A stretch of DNA of 45,112 nt from Candidatus Eiseniibacteriota bacterium (lineage in GTDB: Bacteria > Eisenbacteria > RBG-16-71-46 > SZUA-252). Location: positions 1 through 45,112 of the forward strand of contig VBOX01000086.1 of assembly GCA_005893265.1 (NCBI GenBank), in the 5' to 3' direction. Shown here one piece after another: positions 1 to 9,701 of the stretch; the stretch's first letter is position 1; each line of letters opens with the position of its first letter. Below the pieces are notes generated by a model. It did no database searches. It saw only the letters and a list, made by a program, of their open reading frames with translations, and was not told the origin of the DNA. The position numbers and the translations under genes were made by a program.

Positions 1-2
1 TC

Positions 3-1886
3 CTGATCATCCTCGCACTGCTCGTCACGGTGTACGCGCTGAATTCCAAGAAGCTGGTGAAGAACAACCTTTTCACCTGGTGGACGATCGCACTGATCGT
101 TGGGTTCACGGTGCAGCTCTTCCTGTTGGTGCGGAGCCACCAACACCCCAACGTGAACGAGGGCGCGCCCGAGACGTTCAATACGTGGAAGGACTACCTG
201 CTCCGGAAGCAGTACGGTCCCTCGAACCCGTTCGAACGCCGCGCGGACCCGTGGTACCAGATCGAGCATATGTATCTCCGATACGTCGGCATGCAGTTCA
301 CGCTGACGAGGGGATTCGGGCCTTTCGGACCGGATTCCTTCTGGGTGATCGCCCTGAACTCGATCCCGTATCTCCTCCTGGCCCTCGGCGCCTACTGGAA
401 TTGGAAGCGGGACAAGAAGACCTTCTGGTTTTTCCTGGCGCAGAACTTCGTCATGGGGCCGTTGCTCATCTTCTATCTCAACTTCACGGACCATGAGGTC
501 CGGGAGCGTGACTACTTCTTCACCAATTCCTACCATTTTCTGGCGATCTGGATGGGGATGGGAGCGGCTGGAGTCGTGGAGTGGCTCGCGCGCGCCCTGG
601 AACCGGCCAAGGTCGCGCCCCAGCTCGCCGCCCCGGCCGGTGCCCCGCCCGCGGTGACGGCGATCACGGGGTCATCCGGGGGAATGTGGTCGCACCGCGC
701 GGGCGTAGCGCTCGGAGCGGGCGCGCTGATCGGGATCTCGCTCCTGCCCATGAAGGAAGGGTGGTTCGAGCACGACCGGTCGCGTTTCTACATCGCCCAC
801 GACTACGCTTACAACATGCTCACGCCCTTGGAGCCGGGGGCGATCGTGATCACGAACGGCGACAACGACACCTTCCCGCTCTGGTACATCCAGGAAGTGG
901 AGCACGTCCGCAAGGACGTGCGCGTCGTGAATCTGAGCTTGCTCAACACGCCCTGGTACATCCGGCAGCTTCGCGATCAGGAGCCGCGCGTGCCCTTCTC
1001 CTACAACGACCCGCAGCTCGCCGCGCTCCAGCCCTACCAGGACGAGAAGACCGGCAAGATCATCTGGGTCAAGGACCAGGCCGTGGTGGATCTGGTACGG
1101 ACGAACCAGTGGAAGCGGCCGATCTACCTGGCGGTCACCGTGCCCGAGCAGCTTGGGTTCGAAAAACATCTCATGCTGGAGGGTCTCGTCTTCCGCGTGT
1201 ATCCCCAGGAGATCGGGGAGCACAGCGTCGACGCCAAGAAGACGCTCCACAACCTTTATCACGTGTTCCAATACGTGGGCTTGCTGGACAAGAACCGCAG
1301 CTTCGACTCCACGGTCTACAAGGACGACAACGCCTACAAGCTCGTGCAGAACTACAGTGCGGCGCACGTCCAGGTTGCCTACGAGCTGCAGAAGGCGGGG
1401 CAGGACAAGGACGCGATCTCCTTGCTCAAGGACGCGGTCAAGATGACACCCGATTTCCCCGGGCTCCTCGAGTACCTTGGGAAGGCCTACCAGGATATGG
1501 GGGACACCGCCGAAGCGGAGCGTGTCTTCACGCAGGCGCTGCAGCGCTTCCCCAACTCGGCGGAATTCTATTTCCACCTCGGCGTGATCCACTGGCAGCG
1601 GGGACATAAGGAGCACCGGGCCGATTGGATCGAGCAGGGGCTTCAGGAGCTTCGACGTGCGTGCTCGCTCGACCAGCGCTACTTCGACTGGTTTGGCAGC
1701 CTGTTCAGCGCGCTCTGGATCGAGGGGCGCCACGAGGAGGCGGTGGACGCCCTGCGGACCTGGGCCCGCGCGCATCCCGAGGATCCGCAAGGGAACGCGT
1801 GGCTCCGGAACTACGAGGACTCGCTGAAGGTGCTCTCGGCTCCGCCACGCGGAGGCGCTCGGCGCGGGGCAGGCGGCGCGCGCTGA
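3..1886 (+). CDS. DUF2723 membrane protein with C-terminal TPRs (5' partial)
   Basis: The reading frame is open to the first base of the window, so the ORF-track start at 30 is not the true start and the N-terminal part is missing. The visible part has about six hydrophobic segments in the first 250 residues. It also carries the motif RERDYFF and the later block TNGDNDTFPLWY, both typical of the DUF2723 family (PF11028), which resembles protein O-mannosyltransferase-type GT-C enzymes. After a soluble domain, two to three TPR-like helical repeats follow, around 'AISLLKDAVKMTPDFPGLLE' and 'AERVFTQALQRFPNSAEFYF'. The protein is probably a membrane glycosyltransferase-like protein, but the substrate is unknown. 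A GT2 gene follows 43 bp downstream in the same direction, and polyprenyl-phosphate sugar synthases are frequent partners of GT-C enzymes. The family call is firm; the enzymatic role is inferred. Confidence 0.85.
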   Translation: MIILALLVTVYALNSKKLVKNNLFTWWTIALIVGFTVQLFLLVRSHQHPNVNEGAPETFNTWKDYLLRKQYGPSNPFERRADPWYQIEHMYLRYVGMQFTLTRGFGPFGPDSFWVIALNSIPYLLLALGAYWNWKRDKKTFWFFLAQNFVMGPLLIFYLNFTDHEVRERDYFFTNSYHFLAIWMGMGAAGVVEWLARALEPAKVAPQLAAPAGAPPAVTAITGSSGGMWSHRAGVALGAGALIGISLLPMKEGWFEHDRSRFYIAHDYAYNMLTPLEPGAIVITNGDNDTFPLWYIQEVEHVRKDVRVVNLSLLNTPWYIRQLRDQEPRVPFSYNDPQLAALQPYQDEKTGKIIWVKDQAVVDLVRTNQWKRPIYLAVTVPEQLGFEKHLMLEGLVFRVYPQEIGEHSVDAKKTLHNLYHVFQYVGLLDKNRSFDSTVYKDDNAYKLVQNYSAAHVQVAYELQKAGQDKDAISLLKDAVKMTPDFPGLLEYLGKAYQDMGDTAEAERVFTQALQRFPNSAEFYFHLGVIHWQRGHKEHRADWIEQGLQELRRACSLDQRYFDWFGSLFSALWIEGRHEEAVDALRTWARAHPEDPQGNAWLRNYEDSLKVLSAPPRGGARRGAGGAR

Positions 1887-1929
1887 CGCCCGAGCCACGT
1901 ACCACGCTGGAGCGGGGTCTCGAATCGCC

Positions 1930-2913
1930 ATGGGAATGGCAAAAGAACACGTGATGGAGGGCGATCGATTGTCCGGGGAGGCGATCTACGACGTGGAAAT
2001 CACGGCGCTCATTCCCGTGTACAACGAGGCGGAGAATCTGAAGCCCCTACTCGAGAAGCTCACCGCGGACCTGCGCGCCCTGGGCAAGACGTACGAGATC
2101 CTGGTCGTGGACGACGGGAGCACCGACGACTCCATCGGAAGGCTCCGCGAGCTTCATCGCTGCATCCCGCATCTCCACGCGATCGTGTTCCGGCGGAACT
2201 ACGGCAAGTCGGCCGCCCTGTCGGTCGGTTTCGCCGCGGCGCGCGGACGCCATCTCGTGACGCTCGACGGGGATTTGCAGGACGACTCCGCGGAGATCGG
2301 GCCGTTGCTTCGGAAGCTCGAGGAGGGCTATGACCTGGTCTCGGGGTGGAAGCAAAAGAGGAAGGATCCCATCACGAAGACGATCCCCTCCAAGCTCTTC
2401 AACGCGGTGACCTCTTGGATGACCGGGGTCAGGCTCCACGACATGAATTGCGGTCTCAAGGCCTACCGCGCCGAGGTCGTCAAGACCCTCCGGCTGCGCG
2501 GTGAGCTGCACCGCTTCATTCCGGTGCTGGCTCACTGGAACGGGTTCCGCACCGGCGAAATCCGAACCGTGCACCACCCCCGGCTTCACGGGACGACGAA
2601 ATTCGGCGCGGCGAGGTTCCTGAACGGCTTCCTCGATCTCCTCGCGGTGATGTTCCTGACGACCAGCTCGAGCCGCCCGCTTCATCTCTTCGGCCGGATC
2701 GGCGTCTTCTTCGCCCTGGTCGGCGCCGCGATCACAATCGGGTTTTCCTGGCGATGGGTCCTGGGGGAAGGGCTCAGGCTCAGACCGGCCCTCCTCTTCG
2801 GGGCGGTGCTCATCATCCTGGGCATCCAGTTCATCTCGATGGGATTCTTGGGCGAGCTCATCGCCAGCACTCGCGCGCACGAGCCCGACTACGCGATTCG
2901 CGAGCGGCTCTAG
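1930..2913 (+). CDS. GT2 glycosyltransferase, DPM1/GtrB-like, two C-terminal TM helices
   Basis: 327 aa. The N-terminal GT-A domain has the family-2 opening 'LIPVYNEAENLKPLLEKL', the nucleotide-binding acidic pair in 'VVDDGSTDDS', and the metal-binding DGDLQD. Two strongly hydrophobic helices lie at the C-terminus (about residues 250-278 and 290-315), followed by a short basic/acidic tail. This is the layout of GtrB/ArnC-type polyprenyl-phosphate glycosyltransferases, which move a sugar from a nucleotide donor to undecaprenyl phosphate at the inner membrane. An alternative ATG two codons in (1936) is possible. The gene lies between a DUF2723 protein and a GT4 gene in one co-directional run, which suggests it supplies a lipid-linked sugar to the local glycan pathway. 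The sugar cannot be told from sequence. Confidence 0.9.
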   Translation: MGMAKEHVMEGDRLSGEAIYDVEITALIPVYNEAENLKPLLEKLTADLRALGKTYEILVVDDGSTDDSIGRLRELHRCIPHLHAIVFRRNYGKSAALSVGFAAARGRHLVTLDGDLQDDSAEIGPLLRKLEEGYDLVSGWKQKRKDPITKTIPSKLFNAVTSWMTGVRLHDMNCGLKAYRAEVVKTLRLRGELHRFIPVLAHWNGFRTGEIRTVHHPRLHGTTKFGAARFLNGFLDLLAVMFLTTSSSRPLHLFGRIGVFFALVGAAITIGFSWRWVLGEGLRLRPALLFGAVLIILGIQFISMGFLGELIASTRAHEPDYAIRERL

Positions 2914-2940
2914 CCGCGTCCCGTACGGGCGAGGGAAGCA

Positions 2941-4080
2941 TTGAAGGCCGCGATCCTGGGCCCCACCTACCCCCACCGAGGCGGGATCGCGCACTACACC
3001 ACCCTCCTTGCCCGCGCGCTCGACCGGCGGCACGAGCTTGCGATCGTTTCCTTCGCGAGGCTCTATCCGCGACTCCTGTTCCCCGGCACGACCCAGTTCG
3101 ACACGAGCGCGAGCACGATCGAGCCCCCGGTCCGTCCGGAGCCGATCCTCGACAGCCTGAACCCTCTGTCGTGGCTCGGCGCCGGGGCGAGACTCCGCGC
3201 CCTAGGGCCGGATTTCATCGTCGTCCCCTGGTGGCATCCCTTCTTCGGTCCGTCGCTCGGGACGGCCGCGCGGCGCGCCCGGCGTCCGGGGAAGCGCACC
3301 GCGCGGATTTTTCTCTGCCATAACGTTTCGCCGCACGAAGCGACGCCGATCGACCGGGCGCTCACCGCGTACGGCCTGGGCGGTGCCGACGCGTTCCTCG
3401 TTCACGCGCGGTCGGAAGAGGAAAAGCTTCGCCGCATCACGCGCGGAAAGCCGATCCGGGTGCACCCGCACCCTTCCTACGAAATCTTCAGCGAACGGGC
3501 ACCGAGCCGGGAAGAGGCCCGTTCGGCCCTTGATCTCCAAGGCCGCGTCCTCCTTTTCTTCGGCCACGTGCGACCGTACAAGGGCCTCGCCGATCTTCTC
3601 TCCGCTCTGAAGCTCGCGCGCCGTGACGCGTGGGATCGCGCGCTCGTCGTGGGGGAATTCTACGAGCCGCTCGAGCGTTACCGTGCGCTCCTCGAGGATC
3701 CGTTGATCAAGGAGCGCGTTCGCGTCGTGAACCGCTACGTGGCGAACGAGGAGGTGGCGCGCTATTTCGCGGCCGCCGACGTGGTCGCGTTGCCGTATCG
3801 CGAGGCGACCGGCTCCGGCATCGCCCAGATCGCGTTCGGCGCGGGCGTTCCGGTGATCGCGACCCGCACCGGCGGATTGGAGGATGTCGTCGAGGAGGGC
3901 GTCTCCGGGCTCCTCGTCCCGCCGGGCGACCCCCCATCGCTCGCGCGCGCGATCGAGCGTTTCTTCGACGATGCCATGTCGGAACGGCTCCGCGAAGGCG
4001 TGGCGCGGAATCGGGGCCGTTTCGGATGGGACGCGCTCGTGGGGGCGCTCGAATCGCTCGCGGCGGAATGCGCATCATGA
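2941..4080 (+). CDS. GT4 glycosyltransferase
   Basis: 379 aa, TTG start preceded by GAGGG. The N-terminal fold opens with 'AILGPTYPHRGGIAHYTTLL', the usual glycine-rich acceptor-side loop of GT-B family 4 enzymes. The C-terminal Rossmann domain has 'VLLFFGHVRPYKGLADLLSA' and the donor-site segment 'YREATGSGIAQIAFGAGVPV', followed by 'GLLVPPGD'. The donor segment is a variant EX7E region in which the first glutamate sits in 'YREATGSG'. It likely adds a sugar to a lipid-linked or surface glycan in the cytoplasm. The stop codon overlaps the start of the next GT2 gene (ATGA), so the two are translationally coupled. The donor and acceptor are unknown. Confidence 0.9.
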   Translation: MKAAILGPTYPHRGGIAHYTTLLARALDRRHELAIVSFARLYPRLLFPGTTQFDTSASTIEPPVRPEPILDSLNPLSWLGAGARLRALGPDFIVVPWWHPFFGPSLGTAARRARRPGKRTARIFLCHNVSPHEATPIDRALTAYGLGGADAFLVHARSEEEKLRRITRGKPIRVHPHPSYEIFSERAPSREEARSALDLQGRVLLFFGHVRPYKGLADLLSALKLARRDAWDRALVVGEFYEPLERYRALLEDPLIKERVRVVNRYVANEEVARYFAAADVVALPYREATGSGIAQIAFGAGVPVIATRTGGLEDVVEEGVSGLLVPPGDPPSLARAIERFFDDAMSERLREGVARNRGRFGWDALVGALESLAAECAS

Positions 4081-5024
4081 CCGCGCATCCGACCTGGGCG
4101 GTCGTCCTGGCCATGAACCAGGTCCGGATGACGCGCGAATGCCTCACCTCGGTCTCGGCGCTCGATCCGGGCGCCGAACGCATCGTCCTGGTAGACAACG
4201 GCTCCACGGACGGGACCGCGGGAGCGGTTCGGGCGGAGTTCCCCAACGTCGAGGTTCTCCGCCTCGAGAAGAACCTCTATTTCGCGGGGGGCGTGAACGA
4301 AGGAATCCGGTCGGCGCTCTCGCGCGGCGCGGGCTCGATCCTCCTCCTCAACAACGACGTCGTGCTGGAGCGCTCCGCGCTCGGGAAATTGCGTGCCGCG
4401 CTCGAAGCGGATCCGGCGCGGGCCGCCGTGTCGCCGAAGATCTACTACTACGATCCTCCCGACATGATCTGGTTTGCCGGGGGCGTCGTCGGCCGCGGCC
4501 TCGGGCTGATCCGCCACCGCGGCGCGAACATGAAGGACGAGAAGCTTCGCGACGGGCCCCGCGCGGTCGACTACGTGTCGGGCGCGGCCGCGCTCCTGTC
4601 CAGGGATGCGCTTGAGAAGGTCGGGCTCCTGGATCCGAGCTACGTCATGTACGTGGAGGACGTGGACTGGTGCGCCCGTGCCCGGGAGCAGGGTCGGGTT
4701 CTCTGGTACGAGGCCTCGGCCAAGGTGTGGCACCACGTGTCCGCCACGAGCGGGGGGGGCCTGACGCCCCTCAAGGCCTATTACCGGCTTCGGAGCGGGG
4801 CCCTCTTCCTGGTGCGGCACGCCACGCCTTGGCAGCGAGCGCTCTCGTGGGGTTCCTACCTCGCATGGTCGGGGTGGCTGCTTCTCCTCTCGATCACGCG
4901 TCGTGATTTCAGGTCCGCGGGCGCGCTGGCGCTTGGGTTCGCCGATTTCACGCGGATCCTTTTCGGCGCGCCGCCGCCGCTTCGTACACCCGAGTCATTC
5001 GCTCCGCCAGCAGGTCGACGCTGA
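4077..5024 (+). CDS. GT2 glycosyltransferase, rhamnosyltransferase-like
   Basis: About 315 aa from the ATG in the ATGA overlap with the upstream GT4; an ATG three codons earlier (4068) is an alternative. The ORF-track entry starting at 3630 runs through the upstream gene in another frame and is not the real start. The GT-A domain shows 'VLVDNGSTDGT', the family-typical 'NLYFAGGVNEGI', the DXD-like 'LLLNNDVVLE', and the late motif 'YVEDVDWCARAREQG' with a following W-H-H. This set is characteristic of RfbF/WcaA-like rhamnosyltransferase-type GT2 proteins. A hydrophobic stretch near residues 255-275 may touch the membrane. The 3' end overlaps the convergent minus-strand GT4 gene by 77 bp. Confidence 0.9.
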   Translation: MTAHPTWAVVLAMNQVRMTRECLTSVSALDPGAERIVLVDNGSTDGTAGAVRAEFPNVEVLRLEKNLYFAGGVNEGIRSALSRGAGSILLLNNDVVLERSALGKLRAALEADPARAAVSPKIYYYDPPDMIWFAGGVVGRGLGLIRHRGANMKDEKLRDGPRAVDYVSGAAALLSRDALEKVGLLDPSYVMYVEDVDWCARAREQGRVLWYEASAKVWHHVSATSGGGLTPLKAYYRLRSGALFLVRHATPWQRALSWGSYLAWSGWLLLLSITRRDFRSAGALALGFADFTRILFGAPPPLRTPESFAPPAGRR

Positions 5025-6096
5025 ATCGGGCCGCCCTCTCCTTCCCGAGCCGGGAGCGGGCGGCGAGGGCGCCTGGATCGCGGGCAATCGTTTCCAGCCG
5101 CTCCGCGAGCGCCCCCACGTCGCCCGAGGGAAAGGACACCGCGGCGTCCCCGACGACTTCAGGCAGCGCGCCGGCGTCGCTGACCACGCACGGCGTCCCC
5201 AGCGCCATCGCGAGGAGCGGGGGGATGCCGAAACCCTCGTAGCGGGATGGGTAGATGAAAAGCTCCGCGCCCCCCAGGAGCGCGGCCAGATCGGAGTCGG
5301 GGACGTATCCGGGCCAATGCGCGCGCAACCCGTTCGCATTCGCCGATTCCGCCAGGCGATCGGCAAGAGGGTGCCTCGTGCCGGCCAGGACGAGCGCCGG
5401 GGCGCTTCTTCGCTCGGGAAAGGCTCGTGCCACCGCTTCGATGAAGAGCTCGACGCCCTTCCTCGGGTCGAAGCCTCCGAGGTAGAGCCAGTACGGCGCG
5501 CCGCCGTACCTGGATCTCGACTGTGCGATCCGGTCCGCGGGAGCGGGCGTGAGCCATCGGGGTACGGCGCAGGGGACGACTTCGATCTTCGCGGCGGCCT
5601 CGGGGATTCGGGAAGCAATGTCGCGGCGGCTCGCTTCGCTCAGCGTGACGATCGCGGAAGCGTGCCGCGCCGAGGCGCGCACGGCGCGTCGGTAGAGCCA
5701 CTGGTGGAGGAGCGCGGGCTGGGGCCAGGGGACGAGTCGCGGCATCATCCACGGAATCACATCATGGAGGGAGAGAATGGACGGGAAGGGAAGGTCTGCC
5801 GGCACGCCGTGGTTCCAGGTCGCGTGAAAGAGGTCGGGAGGCGGCTTGATCTCGCGCAGAATCCGCGGAAGCTCGCCTGCCTCCCAGCGGATTCTGCCGC
5901 CCCCGGGTCCGGAGGCCCGTACCTCAACCGATTCGGGAAGGGCGCCCGGCTCGACCGGCCGGTCGCTCACGCCGATGAACCTGAAACCGCGCGGGGAGAG
6001 CTCTTCAAGGACCTGGGTCAGGATGAGGCCGATGCCGGTGGCGGGCCCCCGCGCGAGGGGCCTCAGGTCGATCGCGACTCGGATCGGACGGGGCAC
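4948..6096 (-). CDS. GT4 glycosyltransferase
   Basis: 382 aa, GTG start. The N-terminal part opens 'VAIDLRPLARGPATGIGLIL' and carries 'DLFHATWNHGVP' and 'SLHDVIPW', typical of WbpY/mannosyltransferase-like GT4 proteins. The C-terminal half has 'YLGGFDPRKGVELFIEAVAR' and the clear EX7E donor motif 'YPSRYEGFGIPPLLAMALG'. It is the only minus-strand gene in the left glycan region and overlaps the GT2 gene by 77 bp tail to tail. A TTGACC-17-TAGCGT promoter lies directly upstream. Its -10 ends only 8 nt before the GTG, and no Shine-Dalgarno sequence is seen, so translation is probably leaderless. The substrate is unknown. Confidence 0.9.
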   Translation of the reverse strand: MPRPIRVAIDLRPLARGPATGIGLILTQVLEELSPRGFRFIGVSDRPVEPGALPESVEVRASGPGGGRIRWEAGELPRILREIKPPPDLFHATWNHGVPADLPFPSILSLHDVIPWMMPRLVPWPQPALLHQWLYRRAVRASARHASAIVTLSEASRRDIASRIPEAAAKIEVVPCAVPRWLTPAPADRIAQSRSRYGGAPYWLYLGGFDPRKGVELFIEAVARAFPERRSAPALVLAGTRHPLADRLAESANANGLRAHWPGYVPDSDLAALLGGAELFIYPSRYEGFGIPPLLAMALGTPCVVSDAGALPEVVGDAAVSFPSGDVGALAERLETIARDPGALAARSRLGKERAARFSVDLLAERMTRVYEAAAARRKGSA

Positions 6097-6104
6097 GCAT
6101 GGGC

Positions 6105-6133
6105 ACGCTACGGGACGCCTGGGGAAAGGTCAA
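6105..6133 (-). promoter_or_regulatory. Promoter of minus-strand GT4 gene
   Basis: On the minus strand, TTGACC (6128-6133) and TAGCGT (6105-6110) are separated by 17 bp. The GTG start of the GT4 gene begins 8 nt after the -10. The expected transcription start therefore falls at or within two bases of the start codon. Pattern-based; not measured. Confidence 0.55.
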
Positions 6134-6154
6134 CGAGTCCGCGCATCTCACGTC

Positions 6155-6184
6155 TTGACGCTCGATTGCGGCCCCCCGTACTCT
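6155..6184 (+). promoter_or_regulatory. Promoter upstream of TuaH-like GT4
   Basis: TTGACG (6155-6160), an 18-bp spacer, then TACTCT (6179-6184), a weak -10. It is divergent from the minus-strand promoter at 6105-6133. The downstream gene starts at 6213 after a good GGAGG at 6203-6207, so this transcript would have a leader of roughly 20 nt. Confidence 0.4.
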
Positions 6185-6212
6185 GAGACCGTGCACGACC
6201 TCGGAGGCTCAC

Positions 6213-7361
6213 GTGCGTCCCGGCTGGGACGTCGTCTGGCTCAGTGATATTCCGTGGGGGAGTCTCTGGCAAAGGCCGCAGCAGCTCGCCACGAGGTTCC
6301 CGCCTGACTCGCGGATTCTCTTCGTGGAGCCCTGGACCATTGGCCATGCGCCTGCCCTCCGGCCGACTCAGGTCACCGAGCGGATCTCCCGCGTTTCATT
6401 TCCCTTTCTTCCGTTGCACGCGCGCTCGATTCGCTTGAGACGCCTCGCGTACCGGCTCGGAGGCTCGGCGCTCGCGGCTCGGTGCCTATTCGCGGCCCAG
6501 CGCGCGTGGGCAGCGACTCTTCGAGGATTCGGCCGACCCGGGGCGAGGCGCCTGGCGCTCGTGCAGAATTTTCTAGCCCGTCCCTCGCTCCGAACGTTTC
6601 GCCCCGAACGGGTCGTGTACGACATGATCGATGCTCCACTCCACTTCGCCCCCGTGCCGCCGCGTCTTGTGCCGCAGTGGGAGCGGCTCCTCCGCGAGGC
6701 CGACCGCGTTTCCGTCACTTCGCGGCCGCTCGCCCAGCTCGCGCGCTCGGGCGGCGCCCCGAATCCGCGCCCGATCGGGAACGGGGTCGACGTCGTGCGA
6801 TTCCAGGTGGCCGCTCCGGCCGATTCCCTCCCGGGAGACGCGGGCGCGCCGATCCTTGGCTACGTCGGATCGCTCCATTCCTGGTTCGATGTGCCTCTCA
6901 TCGCCACCCTCGCCCGGTCGCTTCCGGGCGCGCGGGTCGTTCTGGTCGGCCCCGCGCACCCCTCGACCCGCGCGGAGCTAGAACGCGTCTCCTCTTCGAC
7001 GCCGAATCTCTTCTGGCTCGGCCTCAAGCCCTACTCCGAGATTCCGTCGATCGTGCGGGCGTTCCGGGTGGGATTGATCCCGTTCCGCCGCACGCCTCTC
7101 ACGGAAGCGGTGAATCCGGTCAAGCTCTACGAGTACGCGGCGGCCGGCGTTCCGTGCGTCACGACACGGTTCACCGATGAGGTCGGGACGTGGGGAGGCG
7201 CGGCGCGCGTCGCGGATTCGGAGGAGGCTTTCGTTGCCTGCGTGAGATCCTTCCTCGAATCGCCCCCGGATCCGACGCCTCTGGTCGCGTTCGCGCGTCT
7301 CCACGATTGGGACGAGATCGCGCGGGAGTTCGTCGCCTTTTGCCTGGAGGACGCCGCGTGA
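6213..7361 (+). CDS. GT4 glycosyltransferase, TuaH-like
   Basis: 382 aa, GTG start with GGAGG five bases upstream. The N-terminus 'WGSLWQRPQQLATRF' is the signature seen in TuaH-like and related GT-B proteins, where it forms the acceptor-side loop. The later segments 'RVVYDMIDAPLHF' and 'IGNGVDVVRF' precede the C-terminal donor domain 'ILGYVGSLHSWFDVPLIATL'. The donor region ends with 'NPVKLYEYAAAGVPCVTT', in which the EX7E is replaced by the K-x-x-E type common to this subgroup. It belongs to the surface-glycan run and its stop overlaps the GTG of the YfhO-like gene (GTGA). Confidence 0.85.
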   Translation: MRPGWDVVWLSDIPWGSLWQRPQQLATRFPPDSRILFVEPWTIGHAPALRPTQVTERISRVSFPFLPLHARSIRLRRLAYRLGGSALAARCLFAAQRAWAATLRGFGRPGARRLALVQNFLARPSLRTFRPERVVYDMIDAPLHFAPVPPRLVPQWERLLREADRVSVTSRPLAQLARSGGAPNPRPIGNGVDVVRFQVAAPADSLPGDAGAPILGYVGSLHSWFDVPLIATLARSLPGARVVLVGPAHPSTRAELERVSSSTPNLFWLGLKPYSEIPSIVRAFRVGLIPFRRTPLTEAVNPVKLYEYAAAGVPCVTTRFTDEVGTWGGAARVADSEEAFVACVRSFLESPPDPTPLVAFARLHDWDEIAREFVAFCLEDAA

Positions 7362-9701
7362 GGCGCCCCTCGCGAGGGGGAACGAGCGCCGTACGGCAGG
7401 CGGGATCCCGCGAAGCCAAGGAGTCCGACCTCTCGCGCTGGGCTTGGGCGGTGGTGGCACTCCTCGTCCTCGTCTTCTTCTATCCAATTACGTTCGGGAA
7501 GGTTTTCCTCACTCCCGATTCGGTCGCTCCGGCCGGATTCGCGCGGGTCGCGCTCGACGCGCTCCAGAACCGGCACGTCTACGCGCTCTGGAATCCGTAT
7601 CACTTCCTGGGAATGCCTTCGTTCGGGAGTCTCGCGTTCGTCCCCTACGTCTATCCTTTGGATCCCGTTTTCGGATTCCTGAACAAGACGCTCCACTTTC
7701 CTGATCTAACCTGGCTTCTCACGCACTACCTGCTGCTTGCGCTCTCCATGCTGGCCCTCTTGAGGGCGCTCGGCGCCTCGACGGAAGGAGCGACCTTAGG
7801 AGCGCTCACGTTCGCGCTCACCCCGAATCTGGTGGCCGTCGGCGTGTTCGGACATGGAAGCCAGATCATGACCGCGGCGTATCTGCCGCTCCTGGTCTTC
7901 CTGCTCGATCGGTTCGTGCGTCGCGGATCGCCCCTTGCCCTCGCCGGGTTCGCCCTGGCGGCGGCGCTTCAACTCCTCCGGGGGCACGTGCAGATCGTCT
8001 TCTACACATGGCTCGCCCTCGGCGGCTACGCGCTCTTTCAAGTGATCCAAGGACTGAGGGAGGGGCAAAGGGGCGCGGTGGTGCGCGCGCCCGTCGGGCT
8101 TCTGGTCGGGCTCCTCTTAGGATTTGGGATGAGCGCCTTCCTCTATCTCCCTACCCACGAATACGCGAAGCTCTCGGTCCGCGGAGGTGGGGAAGGGGGC
8201 GGCGCGGGTCTCGACTACGCGACCCAGTGGTCCTTCCATCCCCGCGAGATCCTCACGTTCGCCATCCCCAGCATGTTCGGCTTCGGCGGCCGTACCTACT
8301 GGGGAAGCATGCCCTTCACCGACTATCCCAACTACATGGGCATCGTGCCGCTCGCGCTCGCCGTCTACGGTGCGATGCGGTGGCGCGGGAGAGTGCGGTG
8401 GTATCTCCTCACGATGGCGGTGGCGGCGCTCCTCATGTCGTTCGGAAAACACTTCCAGCCTCTCTATGCGCTCCTTTACTTCCATTTGCCGTTCTTCAAC
8501 AAGTTCCGGGTCCCCGTCATGATCCTGGTCTTGGTCCAGTTTGCGACCGCTGCCCTCGCCGCGTTCGGGCTCACGAGGGCGCTCGAGCGTGGAGCGACCG
8601 CCAAGGGCAAGGACGTGGACCCCGGTGCTTTGTGGATGCGGGCGGGGGTGTTGTCGGGGGTGGGCGGGGTCGCCGTCGTCGCGCTCCTCCACGCACTCTC
8701 GGGAGCGATCGAGACCGCCGCGACCCAGAGTCGTCCTTCCTTCAGCACGGACCTGGCCCGGCAGGCGATCGACATGGCTTCGCTCGACGCGATCAAGTCG
8801 GGGATCCTCCTCGGGATTGGGTGCATCGCCATCGCGCTCGCGCGACGCGGCCGGATGCGCCGGGTCACGGCGGCGGCGCTGGTTCTCACGGTCACGGTGG
8901 TCGATCTCTGGGTGATCGATCGCAAGATCATGGACGCGCAAGTCGGCTCCCCCCAGGAGTACGCGGAGTATTTCAAGGAAACACCCGAGGTGACCTTTCT
9001 CAAGTCCGACTCCACGCTCTTCCGGGTGCTCCCGATGGATCCGCACGACAGCCGGCTGGCTGCCTACGGCATCGCGTCGGTTATGGGCTACCACCCAGCA
9101 AAGCCCAAGCTGTACCAAGCTTTCGCCGACACCGCGCAGATCATGAGCAGCCTCGACATCCTCCGCTTCCTGAACGTGAAGTACGTGCTCACCGACGGTT
9201 ACATCCCGAAGGACACGCCAGGATTCACGCTGCGGCACGACGGCGAGGTGAAGGTATACGAGCTGGACGGCGCGTTGCCGCGCGCCTATGTGGTGCACCG
9301 ACTCGTCCCCGTGCGGAATGAATCCGTCGCTCTCGCGATGATCCGGACCGGCAATTTTCATCCGACCCATGAAGCGCTCTGGACCGGTCCTGACCCGTTG
9401 CCGCCGATGGCCGAGCCGAGCCAGCCGGACTCCGTCCGGGTGATCCGGTACGACCGTGGACGGCGCGCCCACGACGATCCATCAGGTGGATTACCTGATT
9501 CGCGGCGTCGTGGTCGGCCCCGGCGTGCACAGGATCCGCTTCCACTACGAGCCTCGCGCGCTCCAAGCGGGGATCCGGATTTCCATCGCATCGCTCGCGC
9601 TCACGGTCGTGCTGGCGGGCGCGGGTCTGATCCGCCGGCGCCGTCCCGTGGCCCCGCCGGGCCCCGTAGCGGGCGAGCCTGCGGGAGGATCGCCCGCTTG
9701 A
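7358..9701 (+). CDS. YfhO-like polytopic membrane protein, disrupted near the 3' end
   Basis: The start is the GTG in the GTGA overlap with the upstream GT4. About 700 codons in this frame encode a many-helix membrane protein with the family blocks 'ITFGKVFLTPDSVAP', 'ALWNPYHFLGMPSFG', 'GHVQIVFYTWLALGGYALF' and 'LPFFNKFRVPVMIL'. These match YfhO (PF09586), a GT-C-fold family linked to glycosylation of surface polymers. Past about 9453 the frame becomes Arg/Pro-rich non-homologous text. The real C-terminus ('VDGAPTTIHQVDYLIRGVVV', then 'HRIRFHYEP' and a last TM helix) continues in the +1 neighbouring frame to the stop at 9699-9701. Around the join 'VIRYD' is followed directly by 'VDGAP', so the usual ~35-residue stretch with the YPGW motif is absent. 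A deletion of a non-multiple of three, or an assembly error, is likely. An automatic caller would report a false YfhO-GT2 fusion (7190-10411). Confidence 0.8.
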
